The position numbers and the translations under genes are program-made. Shown piece after piece: positions 6,931 to 14,236 of a stretch of 21,057 nucleotides of DNA. The stretch covers positions 1-21,057 of the forward strand of contig CAAGLV010000189.1 in NCBI GenBank assembly GCA_900770875.1, written 5' to 3'. Within the stretch, counting starts at the first letter, position 1. Each line of letters starts with the position of its first letter. The stretch is from Flavobacteriales bacterium (GTDB taxonomy: Bacteria; Bacteroidota; Bacteroidia; Flavobacteriales; Weeksellaceae). The notes beneath the pieces were generated by a model. That model worked only from the letters and a program-made list of their open reading frames with translations. It was not told the origin of the DNA and did no database searches.

Positions 6931-7491
6931 ATGGCAGGATTCAGAGCAGCAAATAGATATGCAAAAGGTTTGATGCAATTCGCATTAGAAGCTAATCAAA
7001 CAGAGGTTGTCTATGCTGAGATGAATGAGGTGGTAAACATCGTTAAAAATAGTGCAGATTTAAAAACTTTTTTAAACTCACCAGTTATCGATGCTAAAAC
7101 TAAAGAAGCAACATTAGCACAAGTTTTTGCAAGCTTCTCTAAAACATCTCAAACATTCATTTCGTTAGTTGTAAGACAAGGAAGAGAAAGCATCTTATCT
7201 AAAATCGCAGAACAATACATCACGATTTATGATATGATGAATAATATCGTAACAGCAGAAATTATTTCAGCAGTTGAGTTGGATCAACCAACAATCGATA
7301 AAATTGTAGCGAAAGCTAAGCAAGGTTTAGAGCCTAATGCACAAGTGAAAGTAATTAATAAAATTGATACTTCTTTAATCGGAGGTTTCGTTTTAAAAGT
7401 AGGAAATACACAAGTAGATTCTTCAATCAAAACAAAATTAGCTTCACTTAAAAAAGAATTTTTAAATAAAGATTACATTCCTAAATATTAA
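6931..7491 (+). CDS. atpH: F-type ATP synthase subunit delta
   Basis: A 186-residue subunit that joins the b dimer to the top of the alpha3beta3 head. The N-terminal helical domain begins AANRYAKGLMQFALE, and the C-terminal segment IGGFVLKVGNTQVDSSIKTKL (about 149-169) matches the delta/OSCP signature. Length and position (between b and alpha) are standard. It starts 2 nt after atpF and ends 11 nt before atpA. Confidence 0.95.
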   Translation: MAGFRAANRYAKGLMQFALEANQTEVVYAEMNEVVNIVKNSADLKTFLNSPVIDAKTKEATLAQVFASFSKTSQTFISLVVRQGRESILSKIAEQYITIYDMMNNIVTAEIISAVELDQPTIDKIVAKAKQGLEPNAQVKVINKIDTSLIGGFVLKVGNTQVDSSIKTKLASLKKEFLNKDYIPKY

Positions 7492-7502
7492 ATATTTCAA
7501 AG

Positions 7503-9077
7503 ATGCCAGAAATAAATCCAGCTGAAGTTTCAGCTATTTTAAAACAACAACTTTCTAGCTTCGATTCAGCAGTTGAATTAGCAGAAGTAGGAACCGTTCT
7601 AAGTGTTGGGGATGGTATTGCTCGCGTTTATGGGTTAGATAATGCTCAATACGGTGAGTTAGTAGAATTCTCTAATGGTTTAGAGGGAATGGTACAAAAC
7701 TTAGAAGAAGATAACGTAGGTATTGTACTTTTCGGATCATCTACAGGAATCAAAGAAGGTGATACAGTAAAACGCACAAATAAAATTGCTTCTATCAATG
7801 TTGGTGAAGGAATGTTAGGTCGTGTAGTAGATATGTTAGGAAACCCTATCGATGGTAAAGGTCCAATCGAAGGTCAATTATATGAAATGCCAATCGAGCG
7901 TAAAGCTCCAGGGGTTATCTACCGTCAACCAGTAAACGAGCCATTACAAACAGGTATCGTTTCTATCGACGCGATGATTCCAGTTGGTCGTGGTCAACGT
8001 GAGTTAATCATTGGTGACCGTCAAACAGGTAAAACTTCTGTTGCTTTAGATGCAATCTTAAATCAAAAAGAGTTTTACGATAGAGGTGAACCAGTTTTCT
8101 GTATTTATGTAGCAGTAGGACAAAAAGGATCTACAGTTGCAGCAATCCAAAAAACATTACAAGATTTTGGTGCAGATAAATATACAGTAATCGTTGCTGC
8201 TAATGCATCAGATCCAGCTCCAATGCAAGTATATGCTCCTATGGCAGGTGCTGCAATTGGTGAGTTCTTCCGTGACTCTGGTCGTCCAGCGTTAATCGTT
8301 TATGATGATTTATCTAAACAAGCGGTTGCTTACCGTGAGGTGTCTTTATTATTACGTCGTCCTCCAGGACGTGAGGCGTACCCTGGTGACGTATTCTACT
8401 TACACTCTCGTTTATTAGAGCGTGCTGCTAAAATCATCGCTGATGATACAATTGCATCTCAGATGAATGATTTACCAGAATCAATGAAAGGTATCGTAAA
8501 AGGTGGTGGTTCTTTAACTGCTTTACCAATTATCGAAACTCAAGCTGGTGACGTTTCTGCTTATATCCCAACAAACGTAATTTCGATTACAGATGGACAA
8601 ATTTTCTTAGAGTCTGATTTATTCAACTCAGGTGTTCGTCCAGCGATCAACGTAGGTATCTCTGTATCTCGTGTTGGTGGTTCTGCACAAACTAAACCAA
8701 TGAAAAAAGTATCTGGTACATTAAAATTAGATCAAGCACAATACCGTGAGTTAGAAGCGTTCGCTAAGTTCTCTTCTGATTTAGATGCTGCTACTATGGC
8801 GGTTATCGGAAAAGGTATTCGTAACGTAGAGATCTTAAAACAAGGAGTTAACTCTCCAATGCCAGTAGAAGAGCAAGTTGCTGTTATTTATGCAGGTACA
8901 AACGGATTATTGAAAAATGTTCCAGCAAACCAAGTAAAAGAGTGGCAAGCTGATTTCGTTGAGTTATTAAGAAATAAATACGCTGATACATTAGAAACTA
9001 TTCGTAAAGGGAAATGGGATGATAACATCATCGCAACTTTAAAACAAGTAGTTACTGATACAACAGCTAAATACTAA
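7503..9077 (+). CDS. atpA: F-type ATP synthase subunit alpha
   Basis: A 524-residue non-catalytic nucleotide-binding subunit of F1. It has the N-terminal beta-barrel (about 25-95), the P-loop GDRQTGKTS at 171-179 (Lys177), the VAVGQKGSTVA segment (203-213), the Walker B region ALIVYDDLSKQAVAYRE (263-279) and the arginine finger in SVSRVGGSAQT (Arg390), which completes the catalytic site on beta. The C-terminal helical domain is complete. The protein is slightly longer than E. coli alpha (513). A 78-nt gap with a hairpin follows before atpG. Confidence 0.97.
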   Translation: MPEINPAEVSAILKQQLSSFDSAVELAEVGTVLSVGDGIARVYGLDNAQYGELVEFSNGLEGMVQNLEEDNVGIVLFGSSTGIKEGDTVKRTNKIASINVGEGMLGRVVDMLGNPIDGKGPIEGQLYEMPIERKAPGVIYRQPVNEPLQTGIVSIDAMIPVGRGQRELIIGDRQTGKTSVALDAILNQKEFYDRGEPVFCIYVAVGQKGSTVAAIQKTLQDFGADKYTVIVAANASDPAPMQVYAPMAGAAIGEFFRDSGRPALIVYDDLSKQAVAYREVSLLLRRPPGREAYPGDVFYLHSRLLERAAKIIADDTIASQMNDLPESMKGIVKGGGSLTALPIIETQAGDVSAYIPTNVISITDGQIFLESDLFNSGVRPAINVGISVSRVGGSAQTKPMKKVSGTLKLDQAQYRELEAFAKFSSDLDAATMAVIGKGIRNVEILKQGVNSPMPVEEQVAVIYAGTNGLLKNVPANQVKEWQADFVELLRNKYADTLETIRKGKWDDNIIATLKQVVTDTTAKY

Positions 9078-9089
9078 TAATAATACAAA

Positions 9090-9119
9090 ATAAACTAGGA
9101 ACTTAGGTTCCTGGTTTAT
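9090..9119. other. Intercistronic hairpin between atpA and atpG
   Basis: Arms 9090-9102 (ATAAACTAGGAAC) and 9107-9119 (GTTCCTGGTTTAT) pair over 13 bp with one G-U type pair and a 4-nt loop TTAG. A short, broken T-rich stretch follows. It could be a leaky terminator or an RNA end stabiliser within the operon. Confidence 0.65.
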
Positions 9120-9155
9120 ATTTTAATTATAAAATCCTTCAACTTATAAAGTTAT

Positions 9156-10022
9156 ATGGCAAATTTAAAAGAAATCCGTGGTAGAATTACTTCTGTAGGT
9201 TCAACAATGCAGATTACAAGTGCTATGAAAATGGTATCTGCTGCTAAATTGAATCGTGCACAAGAATCTATTATTCAACTACGTCCATATGCAAATAAAT
9301 TACGTGAATTATTACAAAATGTAAGTTCTACTTTAGATGCTGGTGTAGGAGGAGACTTAACAGAACAACGTGAAGTTAATAATGTTTTATTAATAGCTAT
9401 TAACTCAAATCGTGGTTTATGTGGAGGATATAATTCTAGTATTATTAAAAAAGTTAATGCTTTATTAGAAGGTGAATTAGCAGGTAAAAATGTAGAATTA
9501 TTAACGATTGGTAAGAAAGCTTACGAAACGTATAAAAATTCTCAAACTATTGCTGCTAACGAATCTACTTTATGGGATAACTTAAATTTTGCAGATGTTG
9601 CTAAAATCGCTGAAGAATTAGTAGCTCAGTTTAAGGAAGGGAAATACGATCAAATTCGTATCGTTTATAATCAATTCCAAAACGCGGCTGTACAAATCGT
9701 TCAAGACGAACAATTCTTACCAGTAGTTTTAGAAGAAGGTGCTGAAGAAAATATTGCTGAATTAGATTACATTTTTGCGCCTTCGAAAGAAGAAATCTTA
9801 AATGATTTAATTCCTCAAACTTTAAAAACGCAATTATACAAAGCTGTTTTAGATGCTAACGCTTCTGAACATGGTGCACGTATGACTGCAATGCATAAAG
9901 CAACTGATAATGCGAGCGAGTTACAAAGAGCTTTAAAAATTCAATACAACAAAGCCCGTCAAGCTGCAATTACAAACGAGATCTTAGAGATTGTTGGTGG
10001 TGCAGAAGCATTAAATGCATAA
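9156..10022 (+). CDS. atpG: F-type ATP synthase subunit gamma
   Basis: A 288-residue central rotor shaft. The N-terminal helix carries the family start ANLKEIRGRITSVGSTMQIT SAMKMV (with the ITxAMKMV signature). The Rossmann-like middle has NSNRGLCGGYNSSI (about 83-96), and the C-terminal helix NKARQAAITNEILEIVGGAEAL matches the gamma signature that enters the alpha3beta3 head. It is the last gene of the operon: a terminator follows, and the beta and epsilon genes that usually come next in other bacteria are absent. Confidence 0.96.
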   Translation: MANLKEIRGRITSVGSTMQITSAMKMVSAAKLNRAQESIIQLRPYANKLRELLQNVSSTLDAGVGGDLTEQREVNNVLLIAINSNRGLCGGYNSSIIKKVNALLEGELAGKNVELLTIGKKAYETYKNSQTIAANESTLWDNLNFADVAKIAEELVAQFKEGKYDQIRIVYNQFQNAAVQIVQDEQFLPVVLEEGAEENIAELDYIFAPSKEEILNDLIPQTLKTQLYKAVLDANASEHGARMTAMHKATDNASELQRALKIQYNKARQAAITNEILEIVGGAEALNA

Positions 10023-10052
10023 GATTAGAATATTATATTCGACATATTTATG

Positions 10053-10082
10053 AAGCAATTCCCAAAAGGAGTTGCTTTTTTT
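10053..10082 (+). terminator. Terminator of the ATP synthase operon
   Basis: AAGCAATTCC (10053-10062) pairs with GGAGTTGCTT (10068-10077) around the loop CAAAA, followed by a T-run to 10082. It is a canonical intrinsic terminator 30 nt after atpG, and it confirms that the operon ends without atpD and atpC. Confidence 0.88.
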
Positions 10083-10100
10083 ATGTAATTATTTTCCTAT

Positions 10101-10139
10101 AAAAAAACATCTAAAATTCAATATTGAACTTTAGATGTT
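10101..10139 (-). terminator. Terminator of the DJ-1/PfpI-family gene (minus strand)
   Basis: AACATCTAAA (10106-10115) pairs with TTTAGATGTT (10130-10139), and the interior TTCAATATTGAA is itself palindromic. In the minus direction it is followed by a T-run (A-run 10101-10107 on the plus strand). Confidence 0.75.
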
Positions 10140-10163
10140 AAAATAGAATATGAGTGATTAAAA

Positions 10164-10913
10164 TTATTGTAAAGCTTTAACCATTAATTCGCCTACTTTT
10201 GTAGCTGATTGTGGATTTTGCCCTGTGATAACACGCTGATCAATTACAGCATAAGGTTGCCAAGCTTCAGCTGCTTCGTACAATCCTCCTCTTTTTTTCA
10301 TTTCGTCTTCTAATAAGAAAGGAACAACATTTGTTAATCCAACTGCTTCTTCTTCAATGTTTGTAAATCCATTTACTTTTTTTCCATCAATTAAATATTT
10401 TCCATTACTTAATTTGATGTTTAATAAACCTGCTGGTCCGTGACATACAGCTGCAACAACTCCATTATTTTCATAAATTTGTGTTGCTAAAGATGCAATT
10501 TCTTTGTTTGATGGTAAATCCCAAACTGCTCCATGTCCACCTGCGTAATAAATAGAAACGTATTCTGAAGGTTTAACTTCTGAAGGTTTCATCGAATTTT
10601 TGATTTTGTTTTGGTAATATTCATTCTCATAGAATTCTTTATTTACCGCATCTTCTAAATCAAATCCATCAATTGGCGATTCTCCTCCTTTTGGACTTAC
10701 AAAATCAATTTCATAACCTGCATTAGTTAATACTTTCCAAGGATGAGAAACTTCACTTAAATAGTATCCCGTTTTCTCTCCTGTATTTCCTTTTTCTTCG
10801 TGACTTGTAATAACGAATAAAATTTTCTTTTTCATTTCTGATTTATTTTTTGATTGCGAATATCCACTAATGCATGCAAGGAGCATTATAAGGATTAAAC
10901 TTAATTTTTTCAT
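10164..10913 (-). CDS. Exported DJ-1/PfpI-family (Hsp31-like) protein
   Basis: About 249 residues from the ATG at 10913. The N-terminus is a signal peptide (KKLSLILIMLLACISGYSQ); a lipobox reading of LLAC is possible but weaker. The rest is a type 1 glutamine-amidotransferase-like fold of the DJ-1/PfpI/Hsp31 group: KKILFVITSHEEKG, YEIDFVSPKGGESP, YYAGGHGAVWDLP and the nucleophile elbow AAVCHGPAGLL with a Cys-His pair (157-158). Family members act as glyoxalases, deglycases or stress chaperones, mostly in the cytosol, so export is notable. An upstream in-frame ATG at 10928 (five more residues) is less likely, because it lies about 5 nt from the predicted transcription start and would put MYSRR before the signal peptide. 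It is divergent from an HxlR-type regulator, a pairing typical of electrophile-response loci. Confidence 0.85.
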   Translation of the reverse strand: MKKLSLILIMLLACISGYSQSKNKSEMKKKILFVITSHEEKGNTGEKTGYYLSEVSHPWKVLTNAGYEIDFVSPKGGESPIDGFDLEDAVNKEFYENEYYQNKIKNSMKPSEVKPSEYVSIYYAGGHGAVWDLPSNKEIASLATQIYENNGVVAAVCHGPAGLLNIKLSNGKYLIDGKKVNGFTNIEEEAVGLTNVVPFLLEDEMKKRGGLYEAAEAWQPYAVIDQRVITGQNPQSATKVGELMVKALQ

Positions 10914-10935
10914 GCGCCTACTATACATTTTATAG

Positions 10936-10969
10936 TTGCAAAATTATTGATAGTACAATAACTTTGCAA
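10936..10969. promoter_or_regulatory. Symmetric overlapping divergent promoter of pfpI-like gene and hxlR-like gene
   Basis: TTGCAAAATTATTG (10936-10949) and CAATAACTTTGCAA (10956-10969) are inverted repeats matching at 13 of 14 positions. On the plus strand TTG 10936-10938, 20 nt, then TAACTTTG 10959-10966 forms a promoter for hxlR. On the minus strand TTG (10969-10967), 20 nt, then TAATTTTG (10946-10939) forms the promoter for the PfpI-like gene. The -33 of each overlaps the -7 of the other, so the two promoters occupy the same 34 bp. Confidence 0.75.
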
Positions 10970-10972
10970 TAA

Positions 10973-10988
10973 CTATCCAATTGGATAG
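10973..10988. promoter_or_regulatory. 16-bp perfect palindrome, candidate HxlR operator
   Basis: CTATCCAATTGGATAG is perfectly self-complementary and lies at the predicted hxlR transcription start. A related half-site GATAGT at 10949-10954 and ACTATC at 10972-10977 form a wider inverted repeat around the hxlR -7 box. That placement fits autorepression by a dimeric winged-helix protein; no binding data are implied. Confidence 0.55.
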
Positions 10989-10998
10989 GTTAAAATTT

Positions 10999-11388
10999 AT
11001 GCTTGTAGACAATATAAACCGATTAAAAGGTAAAAAATATCCCTGCTCTGTTAGTCTTGTAATGGATTTAGTTGGTGGGAAATGGAAGACAGTAATTTTA
11101 GCTCATTTAAGAGATAAGGAAAAAAGATATAGCGAATTAAGAAAAGAGATTCCAGATGTTACAGAACGTACCTTAAGCTTACAATTAAAACAATTAGAAA
11201 GTGATGGATTGGTTTCTCGTCATGTCTTTGGAGATAAACCACCAATTAAGGTTGTTTATAAGTTAACGGATTTAGGTCTTAGTTTTATTCCTGTGCTTGA
11301 TGCAATTGTAAATTGGGGAAATATTGTTGTAGATGAATATAATATTGAATTAGATAATTCTTGCCAAAAAGAAAAGCCCCAAGTATAA
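10999..11388 (+). CDS. HxlR-family winged-helix transcriptional regulator
   Basis: A dimeric MarR-like regulator of the HxlR group: PCSVSLVMDLVGGKWKTVIL, then RYSELRKEIPDVTERTLSLQLKQLESDGLVSR (helix-turn-helix) and the beta wing with KVVYKLTDLG. A Cys near the N-terminus (Cys16 from this start) sits where redox/electrophile-sensing members such as YodB carry their reactive Cys; a second Cys (Cys122) lies near the C-terminus. The start is uncertain: a TTG at 10981 would give six more residues, but it lies inside the 16-bp palindrome about 8 nt from the predicted transcript start, so I prefer the ATG at 10999 (129 residues). It probably represses itself and the divergent PfpI-like gene. Confidence 0.85.
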   Translation: MLVDNINRLKGKKYPCSVSLVMDLVGGKWKTVILAHLRDKEKRYSELRKEIPDVTERTLSLQLKQLESDGLVSRHVFGDKPPIKVVYKLTDLGLSFIPVLDAIVNWGNIVVDEYNIELDNSCQKEKPQV

Positions 11389-11400
11389 CTTAGGGCTTTC
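11372..11400. terminator. Shared terminator between hxlR-like gene and glyA
   Basis: AAAGCCC (11373-11379) pairs with GGGCTTT (11393-11399), and AAGT pairs with ACTT inside, leaving a 3-nt loop. The TAA of the regulator (11386-11388) lies at the loop. The minus-strand side has the better T-rich tail, so it serves glyA at least as well. Confidence 0.75.
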
Positions 11401-11431
11401 TAATATCTAACGACTAATTTCTAGTATCTAA
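11400..11431. repeat. Short direct repeat CTAATATCTAA / CTAGTATCTAA
   Basis: Two 11-nt copies, 11400-11410 and 11421-11431, differ at one position and are spaced 21 nt start to start. They fill the gap between the terminator and the glyA stop codon. Nothing indicates a function. Confidence 0.4.
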
Positions 11432-12706
11432 TTAATTCATTTGAAATAATGGACGTTCACCCATAAATTCGTTTACTTTATCAGCAACAGCTTCAATAAT
11501 TTCTTCGTTTTCGATATTCATTAAAACTTCGTCAATAAAGTCAGCTACAACTTGCATATCTGTTTCAACTAAACCACGAGTGGTAACAGCTGCAGTTCCT
11601 AAACGAATACCAGAAGTAACGAATGGCGATTTATCATCAAACGGAACCATATTTTTATTACAAGTAATTTCCGCTTTTACTAATGCATTTTCTGCTTGTT
11701 TACCCGAAATTCCTTTGTTACGTAAATCAATTAACATACAGTGGTTATCTGTTCCTCCAGATACAATATCGTATCCTTTTGCAACTAATGCATCTGCTAA
11801 AGCTTTTGCATTTTTAACAACTTGCACAATATATTCTAAATATCCGTCTGATAAAGCTTCTTCAAATGCCACAGCTTTAGCACCAATTACGTGTTCTAAA
11901 GGTCCACCTTGTGTTCCTGGGAAAACAGCAGCGTTTAAGATTTGCGACATCATTTTTACTTCTCCTTTTGGAGTTGTGTATCCCCAAGGATTTTCGAAAT
12001 CTTTACCTAATAAGATAACACCACCACGAGGTCCGCGTAACGTTTTGTGCGTTGTTGTTGTTACGATATGACAATGAGGCATTGGATCGTTTAAGATTCC
12101 ACGTGCAATTAATCCTGCTGGGTGAGAGATATCGGCTAATAATAATGCACCAACTTCGTCAGCTACTTCGCGGAATTTTGCATAATCAATATCTCTTGAG
12201 TAAGCAGATGCTCCACAAATAATTAATTGAGGTTTTTCTGCTCGTGCTGTTTCAGCCATTGCTTCGTAATCAATACGACCTGTTTCTTTATTTACGCCAT
12301 AAAACGAAGTTTTATATGTCATTCCAGAAAAGTTTACAGGAGATCCGTGCGTTAAGTGTCCACCGTGCGATAAATCGAATCCTAAGATTTTATCGCCAGG
12401 TTTTAAACAAGCTAAAAATACAGCGGCATTTGCTTGCGAACCAGAGTGTGGTTGCACGTTTGCATATTCTGCACCAAATAAAGCTTTAATTCTTTCGATT
12501 GCAATTGTCTCAATTTCATCAACTACTTCGCATCCTCCGTAATATCTTTTCCCTGGATATCCTTCAGCATATTTATTCGTTAAAACCGATCCCATTGCTC
12601 GCATAACATTTTCAGAAACAAAGTTTTCTGAAGCGATTAATTCAATACCGTTTAACTGTCTTTCTTTTTCGTCTTCAATTAAATCAAAGATAATGTCTTG
12701 TGCCAT
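11432..12706 (-). CDS. glyA: Serine hydroxymethyltransferase
   Basis: A PLP enzyme of 424 residues that interconverts serine plus tetrahydrofolate with glycine plus 5,10-methylene-tetrahydrofolate, the main source of one-carbon units. Visible motifs are ELIASENFVS near the N-terminus, NKYAEGYPGKRYYGG, the PHSGSQAN segment, ADISHPAGLIA and the PLP-lysine motif TTTTHKTLRGPRGG (Lys221 from this start). I chose the ATG at 12706 (MAQDIIFDLIEDEK). A longer reading from 12751 adds 15 residues not expected in the family, and a perfect -7 box (12731-12738) sits inside that extension. It is functionally linked to folC further downstream through folate metabolism. Confidence 0.95.
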   Translation of the reverse strand: MAQDIIFDLIEDEKERQLNGIELIASENFVSENVMRAMGSVLTNKYAEGYPGKRYYGGCEVVDEIETIAIERIKALFGAEYANVQPHSGSQANAAVFLACLKPGDKILGFDLSHGGHLTHGSPVNFSGMTYKTSFYGVNKETGRIDYEAMAETARAEKPQLIICGASAYSRDIDYAKFREVADEVGALLLADISHPAGLIARGILNDPMPHCHIVTTTTHKTLRGPRGGVILLGKDFENPWGYTTPKGEVKMMSQILNAAVFPGTQGGPLEHVIGAKAVAFEEALSDGYLEYIVQVVKNAKALADALVAKGYDIVSGGTDNHCMLIDLRNKGISGKQAENALVKAEITCNKNMVPFDDKSPFVTSGIRLGTAAVTTRGLVETDMQVVADFIDEVLMNIENEEIIEAVADKVNEFMGERPLFQMN

Positions 12707-12730
12707 TTTGTTTGTTTGTAAATTATTTCT

Positions 12731-12738
12731 CAAAGATA
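12731..12738 (-). promoter_or_regulatory. -7 box of the glyA promoter
   Basis: TATCTTTG on the minus strand matches TAnnTTTG and lies 24 nt before the ATG at 12706. Its place downstream of the alternative ATG at 12751 decides the start. The -33 region (TTTA around 12762) is weak. Confidence 0.55.
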
Positions 12739-12751
12739 AGATTTTATCCAT

Positions 12752-13026
12752 TATTTTCTAAATCTTCTATTTCTCCTTTGTCGATTAATTTTACTAATTT
12801 TTATTTGATTTATTTAGAAATTCTCTCTCGTTTGTTTTTTAATAATTTCAGTTTTAGATAAATTAAAAGTTATTAAAAACATATTAATGAAACTTTTAAT
12901 ATTGTGAATTAATAATAAAAGACTTTCAAAAAAAATGTTATTTAAGTATTACAATATATTTTATAAAGTTTTTATATGATTAAATTCTCTCAATTCCTCA
13001 TTTCTAAAAATTCCTAAATTAGCCAA
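12752..13026. other. Divergent intergenic region glyA/anmK
   Basis: About 275 nt of very AT-rich DNA. It contains a 10-bp inverted repeat, ATTAAAAGTT (12862-12871) and AACTTTTAAT (12891-12900), 19 nt apart. It also has a -7-like TAAATTAG at 13015-13022, only 4 nt before the anmK ATG, which would imply an almost leaderless transcript. No gene or RNA was recognised. Confidence 0.4.
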
Positions 13027-14085
13027 ATGAAAAATCCTATTTATTGCATTGGTTTAATGTCCGGAACGTCTTTAGACGGATTAGATATTTGTTATGTTCG
13101 ATTTGATTCGGATACCGAATTCGAAATTCTACAAGCAGAAACCATTTCGTATACATCAAATTTAAAAAATCAATTGCGCAATGCCTATTCGTTTTCGGCA
13201 ATGGATTTGCGCGAGTTAGATATTACTTTTGGATATTATTTAGGCGAACAAGTTAAATTATTTGTTGATAAACATAAGATTACGAATTTAGATTTTGTAG
13301 CGTCGCACGGACAAACGATTTTTCATCAACCCGAAAAGCATTTTACCTTACAAATAGGCAACGGAGCAGCTATTGTTGCAAAATGTAAACAACGCGTAAT
13401 TTGCGATTTTCGCACACAAGATGTTGTACTTGGCGGACAAGGCGCACCTTTGGTTCCAATTGGCGACGAATTGTTATTTTCGGATTATGATGCATGTTTA
13501 AATTTGGGTGGATTTTCTAATATTTCGATGAATCGTGGCGGAAATCGTATCGCATTTGATGTTTGTCCTGTAAATATTGTTCTTAATTATTTTGCTAATC
13601 AATTAGGATTTGATTTCGATGAAGACGGAAAATTAGCTGCGAAGGGAATTGTAAATTTTGAGTTATTAAACGAGCTAAATCAGTTAGAATTTTATCAACG
13701 TAATTTTCCTAAATCTTTAGGTTTCGAATGGATAGAAAATGAGTTTTTAACAATTGTTAATAAATACAATATCACGATAGAGGATAAGCTTATAACCTGT
13801 GTTGAGCATATTGTAGATCAATTAACAATTGCATTTAAATTGTACAATATCAACAAGGTGTTAATAACTGGTGGTGGAGCTAAAAATAGTTTATTAATCA
13901 ATCGATTAAAAGAAGAAAATAAATGTGAGATTGTAATTCCATCTTCAAAATTAATCGATTTTAAAGAAGCTTTAATTTTTGCTTTTTTAGGTTACAGAAA
14001 ATTTAAAAATCAAATAAATTGTTTAGCTTCGGTAACGGGTGCTTCTATTAATCATTCTTCAGGAATTATCTACGAAACGTTTTAA
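13027..14085 (+). CDS. anmK: Anhydro-N-acetylmuramic acid kinase
   Basis: A 352-residue cytosolic kinase that opens and phosphorylates 1,6-anhydro-MurNAc to MurNAc-6-phosphate during peptidoglycan recycling. The N-terminal ATP-binding motif is IGLMSGTSLDGLD (8-20). ASHGQTIFH (92-100), FRTQDVVLGGQGAPLVPIGD (128-147, with the catalytic Asp in the TQD segment), NLGGFSNIS (159-167) and AFDVCPVN (176-183) follow, and the C-terminal LITGGGAKN closes the actin-like fold. It is slightly shorter than E. coli AnmK (369). No murQ or transporter neighbours it, so it stands alone between glyA and nhaA. Confidence 0.93.
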   Translation: MKNPIYCIGLMSGTSLDGLDICYVRFDSDTEFEILQAETISYTSNLKNQLRNAYSFSAMDLRELDITFGYYLGEQVKLFVDKHKITNLDFVASHGQTIFHQPEKHFTLQIGNGAAIVAKCKQRVICDFRTQDVVLGGQGAPLVPIGDELLFSDYDACLNLGGFSNISMNRGGNRIAFDVCPVNIVLNYFANQLGFDFDEDGKLAAKGIVNFELLNELNQLEFYQRNFPKSLGFEWIENEFLTIVNKYNITIEDKLITCVEHIVDQLTIAFKLYNINKVLITGGGAKNSLLINRLKEENKCEIVIPSSKLIDFKEALIFAFLGYRKFKNQINCLASVTGASINHSSGIIYETF

Positions 14086-14173
14086 ATTGATAATTTTAAA
14101 CGTTTTCTACCTGATAAATTATTAAATTTTATGTCTTAAAATTTAATATATTTTATTTTTAAACGTTTTAAAA
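14075..14173. repeat. Three copies of AAACGTTTT around the anmK/nhaA gap
   Basis: The 9-mer AAACGTTTT occurs at 14075-14083, 14098-14106 and 14161-14169; the palindromic core AAACGTTT continues into A/T-rich flanks. The first copy overlaps the last codons of anmK and the third lies about 35 nt before the nhaA -7 box. It may be a regulator site or chance in AT-rich DNA. Confidence 0.4.
14121..14160 (+). terminator. Weak AT-only hairpin after anmK
   Basis: ATTAAATTTTA (14121-14131) pairs with TAAAATTTAAT (14137-14147) around TGTCT and is followed by a T-rich stretch. Being all A/T it is weak, but it is the only candidate terminator between anmK and nhaA. Confidence 0.4.
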
Positions 14174-14185
14174 CAGAATAATTCG

Positions 14186-14213
14186 TTTGTCCAATTTTAG
14201 TTTACTAAATTTG
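14186..14213 (+). promoter_or_regulatory. Promoter of nhaA
   Basis: TAAATTTG at 14206-14213 matches TAnnTTTG exactly, with TTTG at 14186-14189 upstream. The 16-nt spacer is a little short for this promoter class. The ATG follows 23 nt after the -7 box. Confidence 0.5.
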
Positions 14214-14236
14214 CCCCAATTACAACTTATTTAAAG

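Noticed and set aside
10981..10998. TTG start for the HxlR-type regulator
   Set aside because: It falls in the palindrome about 8 nt from the predicted transcript start; the ATG at 10999 keeps the whole conserved domain.
11580..12071. A 163-codon open frame opposite glyA
   Set aside because: It lies antisense within a well-conserved gene, and its composition follows from glyA codons.
12707..12751. Longer glyA start adding 15 residues
   Set aside because: A perfect -7 promoter box lies inside the extension and the family normally begins at the shorter start.
12862..12900. 10-bp inverted repeat in the glyA/anmK gap as a terminator or operator
   Set aside because: All A/T arms, 19-nt loop, no T-run and no known regulator nearby; could easily be chance.
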